From positions 1,054,001-1,118,000 of the forward strand of contig NZ_WTVH02000010.1 in the NCBI RefSeq assembly GCF_012910785.2: a stretch of DNA of 64,000 nt, given 5' to 3'. Every line of letters begins with the position of its first letter. Positions within the stretch are counted from its first letter, which is position 1. Positions 47,706 through 58,289 of this stretch are shown here, piece by piece. The notes under the pieces are model-generated. The model was given only the letters and a program-made list of their open reading frames with translations. It searched no databases and was not told the origin of the DNA. The translations under genes and the position numbers were made by a program. The stretch is from Aromatoleum buckelii. Its GTDB lineage: Bacteria; Pseudomonadota; Gammaproteobacteria; Burkholderiales; Rhodocyclaceae.

Positions 47706-48368
47706 TTACCGCAGCGAGATGACCGGCCAGCCGTTGGCGAGCGCCTGCGCGCGCAGCGTGTCGTCGGGGTCGACGGCGACCGGATCGGTGACGCGCGCCA
47801 TCAGCGGCAGGTCGTTGTGCGAGTCGCTGTAGAACCACGAGCGCGAGAAGCTGCCGTGATACAGGCCGAGCGACTCGAGCCAGCTGTCGACACGCTCGAT
47901 CTTGCCCGCCTTGAACGCCGGCGTGCCGCGCGGCTTGCCGGTGAAGGCGCCGTGTTCCTGCGCCGGGACCGTCGCGACGAGATGGGGAATGCCGAATTCG
48001 CGCACGATCGGGCCGGTGACGAAGCTGTTCGTCGCCGTGACCACTGCGACCAGCGCGCCGCGGTCGAGCTGTTCGCGCACGAGCCGGCGGGCCTTGTCGG
48101 TGATCATCGGCGCGACGGCGGTCGCCATGAATTCGCGGTGCCACGCATCGAGCTGCGCGCGCGGATGGCGCGCGAGCGGGGCGAGCTGAAAGTCGAGGAA
48201 CTCGAAGATGTCGAGCGTGCCGGCCTTGTACTGCTCGTAGAAGCCGATGTTCTTCGCTTCCTGCACTTCGCGGTCGAGCACGCCCTTGGCGATGAGGAAC
48301 TGCGCCCACGCGAAATCGGAGTCGCCGTCGAGCAGCGTGTTGTCGAGGTCGAAGAGTACGAGGTCCAA
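47706..48368 (-). CDS. HAD-superfamily phosphatase (subclass IB)
   Basis: This 220-residue SerB-like hydrolase has motif I FDLDNTLLDGDSD, motif II in VVTATNSFVTGP, a lysine in TPAFKAGKIE and motif III SDSHNDLPLM. The family includes phosphoserine and histidinol phosphatases, so the substrate is open. TTG 48368 has AAGGA about eight bases upstream and starts right at the conserved strand. An ATG at 48449, overlapping the hda stop, would add 27 proline-rich residues and is the alternative. It lies downstream of hda and before pcnB. Confidence 0.88.
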   Translation of the reverse strand: MDLVLFDLDNTLLDGDSDFAWAQFLIAKGVLDREVQEAKNIGFYEQYKAGTLDIFEFLDFQLAPLARHPRAQLDAWHREFMATAVAPMITDKARRLVREQLDRGALVAVVTATNSFVTGPIVREFGIPHLVATVPAQEHGAFTGKPRGTPAFKAGKIERVDSWLESLGLYHGSFSRSWFYSDSHNDLPLMARVTDPVAVDPDDTLRAQALANGWPVISLR

Positions 48369-48445
48369 GCTGGTTTCCTTGAAGGGGAGGGGGTAGTTCG
48401 GGGCAGCAGGCGTGCCGGGCGCGATGCGAGGATGGGGGCCCGCGC

Positions 48446-49117
48446 TCATATGTCGAGACCGGCCTGGATCATCTCGCGCAACAGCGGCAGCGTGACCGCG
48501 CGCTTGCGTTCGAGCGACGCGGAGTCGAGCGCATCGAGCACCGCGAGCAGGCTCGGCAGGTCGCGACGGCCGTGGCGCAGCAGGAAATCGGTCACTTCGT
48601 CGGCGAGCGGCAGGCCGCGCCGTTCGGCGAGCGTGCGCAGGATCGCCGCGCGCGCTTCATCGTCGAGCGGGCGGACTTCATAGACCAGGCACTGTCCGAC
48701 GCGCGTGCGCAGATCCTCGCGCACCGCAAGCTGCAGCGGAGCGGTCGCACCAGCGAGGAGCAGCGTCTGGCCGTTGCCGCGCGCGCGGTTGAACGCGTTG
48801 AACAGCGCGACCTGCGCCGCGGCGTCGAGCGCGTCGACGTCGTCGACCGCGAGCAGCGCGCCGCCGGTCTGCGACAGCTCGTCACCCGCCTCGGCGGCCG
48901 GGATGTAGAGAGCCGGCCGCCCTGCGGCGAGCGCGCCGGCGACCGCCGCACGCAACAGATGGCTGCGACCGCTGCCTGCGGGGCCCCAAAGATACAGGTG
49001 AGCGGCGTGGGGTCCGATCGCGTCGAGCGCGGCGACCAGTTCGTCGTTGCTGCCGACGACGAAGTTGTCGAGCGTCGGCGGCGCATCGGGGCGGATGTCG
49101 AGCACGAGCTGTTTCAC
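48446..49117 (-). CDS. hda: DnaA regulatory inactivator Hda
   Basis: This 223-residue AAA+ protein is related to DnaA domain III. With the sliding clamp it stimulates ATP hydrolysis by DnaA and so prevents over-initiation. The start [10 protein letters not shown] holds the clamp-binding QL motif. The P-loop is WGPAGSGRSHLL, with arginine where most AAA+ proteins have lysine, as in E. coli Hda. Walker B is LLAVDDVDAL. GTG 49117 overlaps the permease stop and has GAGGAG upstream. Confidence 0.93.
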   Translation of the reverse strand: MKQLVLDIRPDAPPTLDNFVVGSNDELVAALDAIGPHAAHLYLWGPAGSGRSHLLRAAVAGALAAGRPALYIPAAEAGDELSQTGGALLAVDDVDALDAAAQVALFNAFNRARGNGQTLLLAGATAPLQLAVREDLRTRVGQCLVYEVRPLDDEARAAILRTLAERRGLPLADEVTDFLLRHGRRDLPSLLAVLDALDSASLERKRAVTLPLLREMIQAGLDI

Positions 49118-50211
49118 TTGCCGATCTCCTCGATGCGCGATTCGTTGTCGCCCTGGTAGAGGCGGCTCGCGACCCACGCGGTACGCAGTTCGCGCAAGCC
49201 GACGAGGATCGCTGCACTCGCCGGCAGCGCGACGAGCACGCCGACGAAGCCGAACAGCTGGCCGAACGCCATCAGCGCAAAGATCACCGCAACCGGATGC
49301 AGGCCGATGCGCTCGCCGACGAGGTAGGGCGTCAGCACGAAGCTCTCGATTGCCTGCCCGAGGCTATACACGATCGCGACGCCGATCAGCGGCGACCAGC
49401 CGTCGGCCTGCAGCAGTGCAGTGAGGATCGCGAGGATCAGGCCGCCGCCGAAGCCGACGTACGGGATGAAAACGAGCAGGCCGGTGATGACGCCGACCGG
49501 CAGCGCGAACTTCAGTCCGGCCAGCCACAGGCCGACGCTGTAGAACACCGCGAGCAGCAGCATCACGGAGAGCTGGCCGCGCAGGAACTGCGACAGCACC
49601 GAGTCGATGTCGTTGAAGATGCGCAACGTGCGCGGCAGCATCGGGCGCGGGATGATGGCCTGCACGTTCGCGACCAGGTGCGGCCAGTCCTGCAGCAGGT
49701 AGAACATCACGACCGGGATCAGCAGCACGAGCGCCGCGAGGCCGACCAGCGCGCTGCCGCCTTCGCGGAGGTGGCCGAGGATGACCGGCACCAGGTCCTG
49801 CGCAGTGCTCCAGTTCTCGGTGATCCAGGTGCGCACGAACGCCGTATCGAGCTGCACGTCGATGCCGAAGCGCTCCAGCAGTCGCGGCGCGACGCGCGAA
49901 TTGAGCAGCTCGATCAGATCCGGCAGACGGCCGACGAGCGCGATCGCCTCGCGATAGATCATCGGCGCGAGGATCAGCAGCAGCAGCAGCAACATCGCGC
50001 CCAGGCCGAGGATCACCAGCAGCACTGCGAGGGGGCGTGGGATGCGGCGTCGGACCATCCAGCGCACCGCCGGGTCGCAGATGTATGCGAACACCGCCGC
50101 GATCACGAACGGCGCGAGGATCGGCCCGAGCGCGTAGAGCAGCGCGACGAGCGCAAGCGCTACGCCTACCCACACGGCGGATTGCAGACGGTCGGCGCGG
50201 GATTGGGTCAT
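49114..50211 (-). CDS. AI-2E/PerM-family membrane permease
   Basis: This 365-residue protein has about eight helices, including [38 protein letters not shown] and the C-terminal [18 protein letters not shown]. It has the family segment [19 protein letters not shown]. The PerM/YbaE-type family includes putative exporters and Na+/H+ antiporters; the AI-2 label is historical. ATG 50211 precedes [11 protein letters not shown]. It is coupled to hda and divergent from purM, an order widely conserved in betaproteobacteria. Confidence 0.92.
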   Translation of the reverse strand: MTQSRADRLQSAVWVGVALALVALLYALGPILAPFVIAAVFAYICDPAVRWMVRRRIPRPLAVLLVILGLGAMLLLLLLILAPMIYREAIALVGRLPDLIELLNSRVAPRLLERFGIDVQLDTAFVRTWITENWSTAQDLVPVILGHLREGGSALVGLAALVLLIPVVMFYLLQDWPHLVANVQAIIPRPMLPRTLRIFNDIDSVLSQFLRGQLSVMLLLAVFYSVGLWLAGLKFALPVGVITGLLVFIPYVGFGGGLILAILTALLQADGWSPLIGVAIVYSLGQAIESFVLTPYLVGERIGLHPVAVIFALMAFGQLFGFVGVLVALPASAAILVGLRELRTAWVASRLYQGDNESRIEEIGK

Positions 50212-50363
50212 TTCGAGTAAAATCGCGAGCTTGGCGCGGATGCCCGGCAAGTGCCGGAGTGACCCGCGAAACCCGTAAATGTAGCCACTTGGCGTTGCGG
50301 CCTCAAGTTTCCCGCTCGCCAGGTCCGGCCGACCCCCGCATTCCGCACGCTAGAGGAACCCAC

Positions 50364-51410
50364 TTGAGCTCCCCGAAACCTTCGCTTTCCTACCGCGACG
50401 CCGGTGTCGATATCGATGCCGGCGACGCGCTCGTCGACCGCATCAAGCCGCTCGCCAAACGCACCATGCGCCCTGAAGTGCTGGGCGGCATCGGCGGCTT
50501 CGGCGCGCTGTTCGAGCTGTCGAAAAAGTACCGCGAGCCGGTGCTGGTGTCGGGCACCGACGGCGTCGGCACGAAACTCAAGCTCGCGTTCCAGCTGAAC
50601 AGGCACGACACCGTCGGCCAGGATCTGGTCGCGATGAGCGTCAACGACATTCTCGTCCAGGGCGCCGAACCGCTGTTCTTTCTCGACTACTTCGCCTGCG
50701 GCAAGCTCGATGTCGATACTGCGGCAGCGGTCGTCGGCGGCATTGCGCGCGGCTGCGAGCTGTCCGGCTGCGCGCTGATCGGCGGCGAGACCGCCGAGAT
50801 GCCGGGGATGTACCCCGACGGCGAATACGACCTGGCCGGCTTCGCGGTCGGCGCAGTCGAGAAGTCCGAGATCATCGACGGCTCGCGGATCGTCCCCGGC
50901 GACGTCGTCCTCGGCCTCGCGTCGAGCGGCGCGCATTCGAACGGCTATTCGCTGATCCGCAAGATCATCGACCTTGCCAAGCCCGACCTCGACGCCGACT
51001 TCCACGGCCGTCCGCTGCGCGACGTGATCCTCGAGCCGACGCGCCTGTACGTGAAGCCGATGCTCGGCCTGATGCAGGCGATCCCCGGCGTCGTCAAGGG
51101 CATGGCGCACATCACCGGCGGCGGCCTGCTCGAGAACGTGCCGCGCATCCTCGGCGAGACGCTCACGGCGCGGCTGGAGGCGTCGTCGTGGACGCTGCCG
51201 CCGCTGTTCCAATGGCTCAGGGACGCCGGCAACGTCGACGCGCAGGAAATGTATCGCGTCTTCAACTGCGGCGTCGGCATGGTCGTTATCGTATCGGCGG
51301 CGCAGGCCGACGTGGCCGTGCAGAACCTCGAGGCCGCGGGCGAAACCGTCTATCGGCTCGGCCGGATCGAGTCGCGGGCCGAAGGCGCGGCGCAGACGAC
51401 AGTCGGCTGA
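50364..51410 (+). CDS. purM: phosphoribosylformylglycinamidine cyclo-ligase
   Basis: This 348-residue enzyme closes the imidazole ring (AIR synthesis) in purine synthesis. It has [57 protein letters not shown] (two halves) and [11 protein letters not shown], all diagnostic. The start is TTG 50364, supported by AGAGGAA seven bases upstream and the family length. A longer upstream frame lacks similarity. Confidence 0.97.
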   Translation: MSSPKPSLSYRDAGVDIDAGDALVDRIKPLAKRTMRPEVLGGIGGFGALFELSKKYREPVLVSGTDGVGTKLKLAFQLNRHDTVGQDLVAMSVNDILVQGAEPLFFLDYFACGKLDVDTAAAVVGGIARGCELSGCALIGGETAEMPGMYPDGEYDLAGFAVGAVEKSEIIDGSRIVPGDVVLGLASSGAHSNGYSLIRKIIDLAKPDLDADFHGRPLRDVILEPTRLYVKPMLGLMQAIPGVVKGMAHITGGGLLENVPRILGETLTARLEASSWTLPPLFQWLRDAGNVDAQEMYRVFNCGVGMVVIVSAAQADVAVQNLEAAGETVYRLGRIESRAEGAAQTTVG

Positions 51411-51566
51411 GTTCGGCCGGATGTGCGGTCCGTTGCGCGGGTGCCTCTCCGCGCCGCGGCGCGCGCGGCAAACGCCAGGGGCGCGCCGACATCCGATGCG
51501 CGCGGTTTTTCCGAACTTTCGCCAGTCCCGTCGCGGGCAGGTCCGTCACCAGAGCCTCCGTCCTTC

Positions 51567-52727
51567 ATGCCCGCCCCTCGTCGCCTGATCGTCGCCCTCA
51601 GCCTCGTCGGCCTCGCCGCGCTTGCGAGCTACGCGTATTACGCGAACCGCAGCCCGGCGATACCGCAGCCGCCCGGCGCGGCGCCTGTGGCCGAGCGAGG
51701 CAGTGGCGGCGCAGCCGGTGCTGCGGCCAATGCGGTGCCGGTCAGTGTCGAGACCGTCACCGTGACGTCCGAGACCGTCGCCGACGACGTCACTGCGGTC
51801 GGCACGCTGCGCTCGAACGAATCGGTCGTGCTGCGGCCCGAAGTCGCCGGCCGCATCGCCGCGATCCGGTTCCGCGAAGGCGGGCCGGTACGACGCGGCG
51901 AAGTGCTGATCGAACTCGACGCAGCGGTGCAGCAGGCCGAAGTGCAGCAGGCGAAAGCGAACCTCGCGCTCGCGGAGGCGAATTACGGCCGCACTGACGA
52001 TCTCTTCAAGCGCAAGTTCCTTAGCCACACCGCGCGCGACGAAGCCGCTTCGCAGCTCGAAGTCGCGCGCGCGAACATGGCGCTCGCCCAGGCCCATCTC
52101 GAGCGCATGCGTATCCGCGCGCCGTTCGCGGGCGTCGTCGGGATCCGCAACGTCAGCGTCGGCGACTACGTCAAGGAAGGCGACGACCTGGTCAATCTCG
52201 AGGACATCGCGACGCTGAAAGTCGATTTCCGCCTGCCGGAAAACTATCTCGCGCGCGTGCGCCCCGGGCAGACGCTCGAACTCACCTCCGACGCGATTCC
52301 CGATCAGCGCTTCGAAGCGCGGGTCGCCGCGATCGACCCGCTCGTCGATGAACAGGGGCGCTCCGTCGTGATGCGCGCGACGTTGCCGAACGAAGGACTG
52401 CGGCTGCGCCCGGGGATGTTTGCGCGCGTGCGGCTGATCCTGCAGCAGCGCGCTGACGTCGCGATCCTGCCCGAGGAGGCGCTGGTGTCGGCGCCCGGCA
52501 ACGTGCAGTTCGTCTATCGCGTCGTCGACGGCAAGGCGCAGCGCGTCGAGGTGTCGACCGGGGTGCGGCGCGGCACCCGCGTCGAAGTCGTGCGCGGCCT
52601 GCAGGCCGGCGACGTCGTCGTGACGGCGGGCCAGCTCAAGCTGCGCGACGGGGCGCCGGTGCGCGTCGTGCGCGCGGACGGGACCGGCGAGGTGCCTTCG
52701 GCAGGCGTCGCCGGCGGAGCCGGTTGA
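51567..52727 (+). CDS. RND efflux membrane-fusion protein
   Basis: This 386-residue periplasmic adaptor has an N-terminal helix (about 8-25, LIVALSLVGLAALASYAYY), a low-complexity linker, a lipoyl domain (GTLRSNESVVLRPEVAGRI), an alpha-hairpin with AQAHLERMRIRAPFAGVVG and a beta-barrel with the typical LRPGMFARVRLIL. It starts at ATG 51567 and is followed 13 bp later by the pump gene. The style is MexE/AcrA; no lipobox cysteine is evident. Confidence 0.92.
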   Translation: MPAPRRLIVALSLVGLAALASYAYYANRSPAIPQPPGAAPVAERGSGGAAGAAANAVPVSVETVTVTSETVADDVTAVGTLRSNESVVLRPEVAGRIAAIRFREGGPVRRGEVLIELDAAVQQAEVQQAKANLALAEANYGRTDDLFKRKFLSHTARDEAASQLEVARANMALAQAHLERMRIRAPFAGVVGIRNVSVGDYVKEGDDLVNLEDIATLKVDFRLPENYLARVRPGQTLELTSDAIPDQRFEARVAAIDPLVDEQGRSVVMRATLPNEGLRLRPGMFARVRLILQQRADVAILPEEALVSAPGNVQFVYRVVDGKAQRVEVSTGVRRGTRVEVVRGLQAGDVVVTAGQLKLRDGAPVRVVRADGTGEVPSAGVAGGAG

Positions 52728-52740
52728 CCGGAGACGCGCG

Positions 52741-55700
52741 ATGATCCTGTCCGAAATCTGCATCAAGCGTCCGGTGTTCGCGACGGTGCTGTCGCTGCTG
52801 GTGCTGCTCGTCGGGCTGATGTCGTATTCGCGCCTGACGGTGCGCGAATACCCGAACATCGACGAGCCGGTCGTCACCGTCGATACGACCTACACCGGCG
52901 CGAGCGCCGAGATTGTCGAATCGCAGGTCACGAAGCCGCTCGAGGATTCGCTCGCCGGCATCGAAGGCGTCGACGTGATCCAGTCGATCAGCCGCCAGGA
53001 GCGCAGCCAGATCACGATCCGCTTTCGCATCGAGCGCGACGCCGACAGCGCCGCGGCCGACGTACGCGACCGTGTGTCCCGCGCGCGGCGCCAGCTGCCC
53101 GACGACATCGACGAGCCGGTGATCGCAAAAGTCGAGGCCGACGCGAGCCCGATCATCTGGATCGCGTTCTCGTCGGATCGCCACTCGTCGCTCGAACTGA
53201 GCGACATCGCCAGCCGCATCGTCAAGCCGCGGCTGCAGACGCTCTCCGGCGCCGCCGACGCGCGCGTGTTCGGCGAGCGCCGCTATTCGATGCGCATCTG
53301 GCTCGATCGCGACCGGCTGGCGGCGTTCAACCTCACGCCGCAGGACGTCGAGGACGCGATCCGGCGCCAGAACGTCGAGCTGCCGGCCGGGCGCATCGAA
53401 AGCCGCGAGCGCGAATTCGCTGTCGTCGCGCAGACCGATCTCGACGAGCCGCAGGAGTTCGAGGCGATCGTCGTGCGCGAACCCGGGACGGCCGATGGGC
53501 GCCCGGTCCGTATCCGCGACATCGGTCGCGTCGAAGTCGCCGCGCAGAGCGAGCGCACGCTGGTGCGCTTCATGGGCAAGCCGGCGGTGTCGCTCGGCCT
53601 GATCAAGCAGTCGGTCGCGAACCCGCTCGACCTCAAGCGCGGGCTCGTCGAGATGATGCCGGTGCTCGAAGCCGAGCTGCCCGAAGGCATGACGATGAGC
53701 ATCGCGAACGACACGACCGTGTTCATCGAACGCTCGATCGCATCGGTGTTCGCGACGATCTGGGAGGCCGTGCTGCTGGTCGCGATGATCTGCTTCTTCT
53801 TCCTGCGCAACTGGCGCGCGATGCTGGTGCCGCTGGTGACGATTCCGGTGTCGCTCGTCGGCGCGTTCACGCTGATGCTGGTGTTCGGCTTCTCGATCAA
53901 CACGCTGACCTTGCTCGCGCTGGTGCTCGCGATCGGCCTCGTCGTCGACGACGCCATCGTCGTGCTCGAGAACATCTACCGGCATGTCGAGGACGGCATG
54001 GAGCCCGTCCAGGCGGCTTTTCGGGGCGCGCGCGAGATCGGCTTCGCTGTCGTCGCGATGACGATCACGCTCGCCGCGGTGTATGCGCCGGTCGCGTTCA
54101 TGACCGGACGCACCGGCAAGCTGTTCACCGAGTTCGCGCTGACGCTCGCCGGCGCGGTGATCGTGTCGGGCTTCGTCGCGCTGACGCTGTCGCCGATGAT
54201 GTGCTCGAAGCTGCTGCGCCACGAGCAGCGGCACGGCCGCTTCTACAACGCGATCGAGCGGTTCCTCGGCGGGCTGACCAACGGCTACCGCCGCGCGCTG
54301 ATCGCCGCGCTGCAACTGCGCTGGGCCGTGGTGCTCGCGTTCATCGTCGTCGCCGGCTTGTCGCTGGTGCTGCTCAAGACGTTGAAGACGGAACTCGCGC
54401 CGGTCGAGGACCGCGGCCGCGTCGTCGGCATCTTTTCGGGGCCGGAAGGCGCGACGATCGACTTCATGGGGCGCTACGCCGAACAGGTCGAGGCGATTTT
54501 CGCCCAGACGCCGGAAGTCGACCGCTACCTCGTCATTTCCGGCAACCCGACGGTGTCCCAAGGGATCTCGTTCGCCGGCTTCACCGACTGGGCCGAGCGC
54601 GAGCGCAGCGCCGCCGAGATCGCGGGCGAGCTGCGGCCGAAGCTCTCGGCGGTACCGGGGCTGCTCGCGTTCCCCGTGCTGCCCGCCGCGTTTGGGCAGA
54701 GCTCCCGCTCGCGTCCGGTCAGCTTCGTCATCACAACGTCGGAGTCGTATGACGAACTCGCACGCCACACCGAGCGGATGCTCGACGAGCTGCGCGCCCA
54801 TCCGGGCTTCGTGTCGCCGGACACCGACCTGAAGCTGACGAAGCCGGAACTCGCCGTCGACGTCGACCGCGACCGCGCCGCCGACCTCGGAATTCCCGTC
54901 GACGTGATCGGCCGCACGCTCGAGACGATGCTCGGCGGGCGGCAGGTTACGCGCTACAAGAAGGACGCCGAGCAGTACGACGTGATCGTGCAGGTCGAGG
55001 CGGCAAGCCGCGCCATTGCGCGCGACATCCGCGAGATCTACGTGCGCGGCAAAAGCGGCGAGATGGTGCCGCTCGCGAACCTCGTGCAGGTGCGCGAGAC
55101 GGTCAGCCCGCGCGAGCTCAACCACTTCGGCCAGCGGCGGTCGGTGACGATCTCGGCAAACCTCGCGCCGGATCTTGCGCTCGGCGAAGCGCTGGCGTTT
55201 CTCGAACAGACGGCGGCGCGAGTGCTGCCCGCCGGCTACGCGATCGACTACGACGGCCAGTCGCGCGAATTCAAGACCAGCTCGGCGAGCCTCGCGCTGA
55301 CTTTCGTGCTTGCGCTGGCGTTCATCTACCTCGTGCTCGCGGCGCAGTTCGAGAGCTTCCGCGACCCGTTCATCATCATGCTGACGGTGCCGCTGTCGAT
55401 GACCGGCGCGCTCGCGGCGCTGTATTTCACCGGCGGCACGCTGAACGTGTATAGCCAGATCGGGCTCGTCACGCTCGTCGGCTTGATCACGAAGCACGGC
55501 ATCCTGATCGTCGAGTTCGCGAACCAGCTGCGCGACGAGGGCGCTGCGCTGCGCGATGCGGTCATCGCCGCGTCGGTGCTGCGGCTGCGCCCGATCCTGA
55601 TGACGACCGGGGCGATGGTGCTCGGCTCGATCCCGCTCGCGCTCGCGACCGGCGCCGGCGCCGAGAGCCGGCAGCAGATCGGCTGGGTCATCGTCGGCGG

Positions 55701-55815
55701 CCTGCTGCTCGGCACGGTGTTCACGCTGTTCGTCGTGCCGACCGTCTATACGCTCCTCGCACGCCGCGAGCGCACCCGCATCGAGGCCGAACAGCCGGTC
55801 GCGGCGACAGAATAA
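52741..55815 (+). CDS. RND multidrug efflux pump (HAE1 type)
   Basis: This 1024-residue inner-membrane proton-driven transporter has twelve helices and two large periplasmic loops. It starts MILSEICIKRPVFATVLS. Helix 4 carries the proton-relay pair Asp403-Asp404 in GLVVDDAIVVLENIYRH, typical of drug (HAE1) rather than metal pumps. The C-terminal half has YLVLAAQFESFRDPF and GLITKHGILIVEFAN. GGAG precedes the ATG. The operon has no outer-membrane channel. Drug range cannot be predicted. Confidence 0.94.
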   Translation: MILSEICIKRPVFATVLSLLVLLVGLMSYSRLTVREYPNIDEPVVTVDTTYTGASAEIVESQVTKPLEDSLAGIEGVDVIQSISRQERSQITIRFRIERDADSAAADVRDRVSRARRQLPDDIDEPVIAKVEADASPIIWIAFSSDRHSSLELSDIASRIVKPRLQTLSGAADARVFGERRYSMRIWLDRDRLAAFNLTPQDVEDAIRRQNVELPAGRIESREREFAVVAQTDLDEPQEFEAIVVREPGTADGRPVRIRDIGRVEVAAQSERTLVRFMGKPAVSLGLIKQSVANPLDLKRGLVEMMPVLEAELPEGMTMSIANDTTVFIERSIASVFATIWEAVLLVAMICFFFLRNWRAMLVPLVTIPVSLVGAFTLMLVFGFSINTLTLLALVLAIGLVVDDAIVVLENIYRHVEDGMEPVQAAFRGAREIGFAVVAMTITLAAVYAPVAFMTGRTGKLFTEFALTLAGAVIVSGFVALTLSPMMCSKLLRHEQRHGRFYNAIERFLGGLTNGYRRALIAALQLRWAVVLAFIVVAGLSLVLLKTLKTELAPVEDRGRVVGIFSGPEGATIDFMGRYAEQVEAIFAQTPEVDRYLVISGNPTVSQGISFAGFTDWAERERSAAEIAGELRPKLSAVPGLLAFPVLPAAFGQSSRSRPVSFVITTSESYDELARHTERMLDELRAHPGFVSPDTDLKLTKPELAVDVDRDRAADLGIPVDVIGRTLETMLGGRQVTRYKKDAEQYDVIVQVEAASRAIARDIREIYVRGKSGEMVPLANLVQVRETVSPRELNHFGQRRSVTISANLAPDLALGEALAFLEQTAARVLPAGYAIDYDGQSREFKTSSASLALTFVLALAFIYLVLAAQFESFRDPFIIMLTVPLSMTGALAALYFTGGTLNVYSQIGLVTLVGLITKHGILIVEFANQLRDEGAALRDAVIAASVLRLRPILMTTGAMVLGSIPLALATGAGAESRQQIGWVIVGGLLLGTVFTLFVVPTVYTLLARRERTRIEAEQPVAATE

Positions 55816-57147
55816 GTGCCGCATTCGCAGCCTCAACAAGTCCTTTCGCGGCCGCGTTCGGCTCTCGCCGCGTGGCTGATGATGGCGCTGGTGCTGCTGT
55901 CGCTCGCGTACGGTGCGCGCACCGGCGTTCCGGCCTGGCCCGCCGGCCTCGCCGCGTGGGGTGCGGCAATCGCGCTGTGGCCGCGCCTCGACCACAAGCA
56001 GCACCGCTTCGCGATCATCCTTTCCGGGCTCGGCGCCGTCGCGCTCGCGGTTGCGCTGTGGCGCGACCAGAGCCCTTCGTGGAGCGGCCTGCTGACGAAG
56101 AACACGCCGCTGCTCGGAATGCTCGCCGCGGTGAGCTTTCTGCAGCTCGTCGGCATGGGGAGCGACGACGACCGACCCCTTCCGCGCGGGCGACGCGCGT
56201 TGTGGCAGACGATGGCCGGCGTGCACGTTTTCGGCGCCGTGATCAACATGTCGGTGATTTTCATCGTCGCCGAGCGGCTTGCGCAGGCCGGGCGGCTGTC
56301 GCCGCGACAGGCCGCCGCGATCGCGCGCCCCTTCATGCTCGCGGCGCTGTGGTCGCCGTTCTTCGGCGCCATGGCGGTCGCGCTGACGTATGCGCCCCAG
56401 GCCCGCCTTGCCGACGTAGCGCTTGCCGGCGCCCCGCTGGCAGCGGTACTGGTGTGGGTCGCGGGGCGGACGCTGCCGCCGGCGGCAGCGGGCGAGGATC
56501 CCGACTTCGTCGGTTTTCCGATGCGCCTGTCGGCGCTGTGGCTGCCGCTCGCGCTGACGGGCATCGTGAGCGCGGGTCATTTCCTGCTGCCCGCGTGGTC
56601 GTCGCTCGCGATCATCACCGGTGCGGCGCTGGCGATCAGCGTGACCGCAGTGTTTGTGCGCAGCGGGCCGGGCGACGGCCTCGAACGCATCATCGATCAC
56701 GCCCAGCGGCGCCTGCCGGCGATGTCCGGCGAGCTGATGCTGTTCCTCGCCGCAGGCGTGCTCGCGACCGGCCTGCAGGCGCTGATGCAGACCGATTCCG
56801 GCTGGCTGCCGTTCGAGCGATTCGGCCCGCTCCAGGCGGCGCTCGTGCTCGGGCTGATGATTGCGCTGTCGGCGATCGGCGTGCATGCGGTGGTGACGAT
56901 CGTCATCGCGTCGGCGTGGCTCGCGCCGCTCGCGCCCGACCCGCTGCTGCTCGCGCTGATGTTCCTGATGAGCTGGGGCATCGGCCTTGCGCTCAATCCG
57001 ATGTCCGGCGTGCATCTGTCGCTGCAAGGGCGCTTCGCGCTGCCGGCGCTCGGGCTCGCGCGTGCGAACCTGCGCTACTGCATCGCGGCCTACGCGCTCG
57101 CGGTCGTGTGGCTGTTCGGCGTCGCGCTAGTGCGCGGCGTCCCGTGA
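55816..57147 (+). CDS. uncharacterised polytopic membrane protein at the end of the RND operon
   Basis: I do not recognise this 443-residue protein. It has about ten to twelve predicted helices ([80 protein letters not shown]). The segment [16 protein letters not shown] and inverted-repeat-like halves recall ion-transporter superfamily carriers, but no defined family motif is seen. GTG 55816 follows the pump stop with no gap, so translation is coupled. The 3' end overlaps convergent miaA by 21 bp. Confidence 0.75.
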   Translation: MPHSQPQQVLSRPRSALAAWLMMALVLLSLAYGARTGVPAWPAGLAAWGAAIALWPRLDHKQHRFAIILSGLGAVALAVALWRDQSPSWSGLLTKNTPLLGMLAAVSFLQLVGMGSDDDRPLPRGRRALWQTMAGVHVFGAVINMSVIFIVAERLAQAGRLSPRQAAAIARPFMLAALWSPFFGAMAVALTYAPQARLADVALAGAPLAAVLVWVAGRTLPPAAAGEDPDFVGFPMRLSALWLPLALTGIVSAGHFLLPAWSSLAIITGAALAISVTAVFVRSGPGDGLERIIDHAQRRLPAMSGELMLFLAAGVLATGLQALMQTDSGWLPFERFGPLQAALVLGLMIALSAIGVHAVVTIVIASAWLAPLAPDPLLLALMFLMSWGIGLALNPMSGVHLSLQGRFALPALGLARANLRYCIAAYALAVVWLFGVALVRGVP

Positions 57148-58089
57148 GGCGGCGAGCAGGCGCGTTGCGGCTGCGCCGACGGCATCGGTCAGGTCCGCGC
57201 GCAGGCAGTCGAGCTCGACGAGCCCGGGCCAGCTGTCGCGGAACTGGCGTTGCCACGTGAGCTGCCGCTTGGCGAGCTGGCGCGTCGCGGCGATGCCCTT
57301 GAAGCGCATCGTGTCGTAATCGTCGCGGCCGTCGAGATATTCCCATACCTGCCGGTAGCCGACGCAGCGCATCGACGGCAGCGCCGCGTCGAGCGTGTAG
57401 CGCGCGCGCAGCGCACGCAGCTCGTCGACGAGGCCGGCCGCGAGCATCTGGTCGAAGCGCTGCTCGATGCGCGCATGCAGCACCGCGCGATCCGACGGCA
57501 CGAGCGCGATCGGCAGCATGCGGAACGGCAGCGCTGCGGCCTCGCGCCGGGCGTAGCTCTCGGCAAGCGGGCGTCCGGTCAAGCGCACGATCTCGAGCGC
57601 GCGCTGGATGCGCTGCGCGTCGGCCGGGTCGAGCCGCGCGGCGGCGTCCGGATCGAGCTGTGCGAGTTGCGCATGCAGGGCGGGCCAGCCGAGGCGCGCC
57701 GCGGCGGCATCGATGTCCGCGCGCAGGTCGGCGTCGGCAGCGGGCAGGTCCGACAGCCCGTCGCGCAGCGCCTTGAAGTACAGCATCGTGCCGCCGGCGA
57801 GCAGCGGGATGCGCCCGCGCGCGTGGATCTCGCCGATCAGCCGCAGCGCGTCGCGACGAAAGTGGGCTGCCGAGTAGCTTTCTTCGGGCGACACGATGTC
57901 GATCAGGTGGTGCGGGCAGGCGGCGCGTTCCGCTGCGGTCGGCTTCGCGGTGCCGATGTCCATGTCGTGATAGACGAGGGCCGAATCGACACTGACGATC
58001 TCGATCGGCAGCACGCGCGCCAGTGCCAGTGCGGAAGCGGTCTTGCCGCTGGCAGTGGGGCCGAGCAGGAGGAGGACGGAGGGCTGCAT
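57127..58089 (-). CDS. miaA: tRNA dimethylallyltransferase
   Basis: This 320-residue enzyme isopentenylates A37 of tRNAs reading codons that start with U. The P-loop is [34 protein letters not shown] and [18 protein letters not shown] follow, and [13 protein letters not shown] and [13 protein letters not shown] near the end bind tRNA. ATG 58089 gives the family N-terminus; a longer frame lacks similarity. No hfq or mutL is adjacent, unlike in enterobacteria. Confidence 0.96.
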   Translation of the reverse strand: MQPSVLLLLGPTASGKTASALALARVLPIEIVSVDSALVYHDMDIGTAKPTAAERAACPHHLIDIVSPEESYSAAHFRRDALRLIGEIHARGRIPLLAGGTMLYFKALRDGLSDLPAADADLRADIDAAAARLGWPALHAQLAQLDPDAAARLDPADAQRIQRALEIVRLTGRPLAESYARREAAALPFRMLPIALVPSDRAVLHARIEQRFDQMLAAGLVDELRALRARYTLDAALPSMRCVGYRQVWEYLDGRDDYDTMRFKGIAATRQLAKRQLTWQRQFRDSWPGLVELDCLRADLTDAVGAAATRLLAASRDAAH

Positions 58090-58289
58090 CGGGGGCTGGG
58101 CGGTGGCGGGGAGCGGTGGCGGAGAATCCGGGAAGGAATTGTAGCGGCGAAGCGCGATCGGCGTCCCGCGCGTTCCCGTAGGCCGCGCAAAGGGACGAGG
58201 TCCCAAAGCGTTGGGCGCCGATCGCGGTGCTGTCACGCGCGAAAGGCCGTAAAATGCCAATCGCATCACAACCCGGAGGCCCGCGCCCG

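Noticed and set aside
48369-48449. 27-residue N-terminal extension of the HAD phosphatase from ATG 48449
   Set aside because: Kept only as an alternative: the extension is proline-rich and outside the HAD fold, and TTG 48368 has the better ribosome site.
52636-57027. A 1463-codon open frame on the minus strand opposite the RND operon
   Set aside because: It is the mirror of a GC-rich, strongly codon-biased coding strand: composition is Arg/His/Asp-rich with no domain, and the plus strand encodes a complete RND pump with all motifs.
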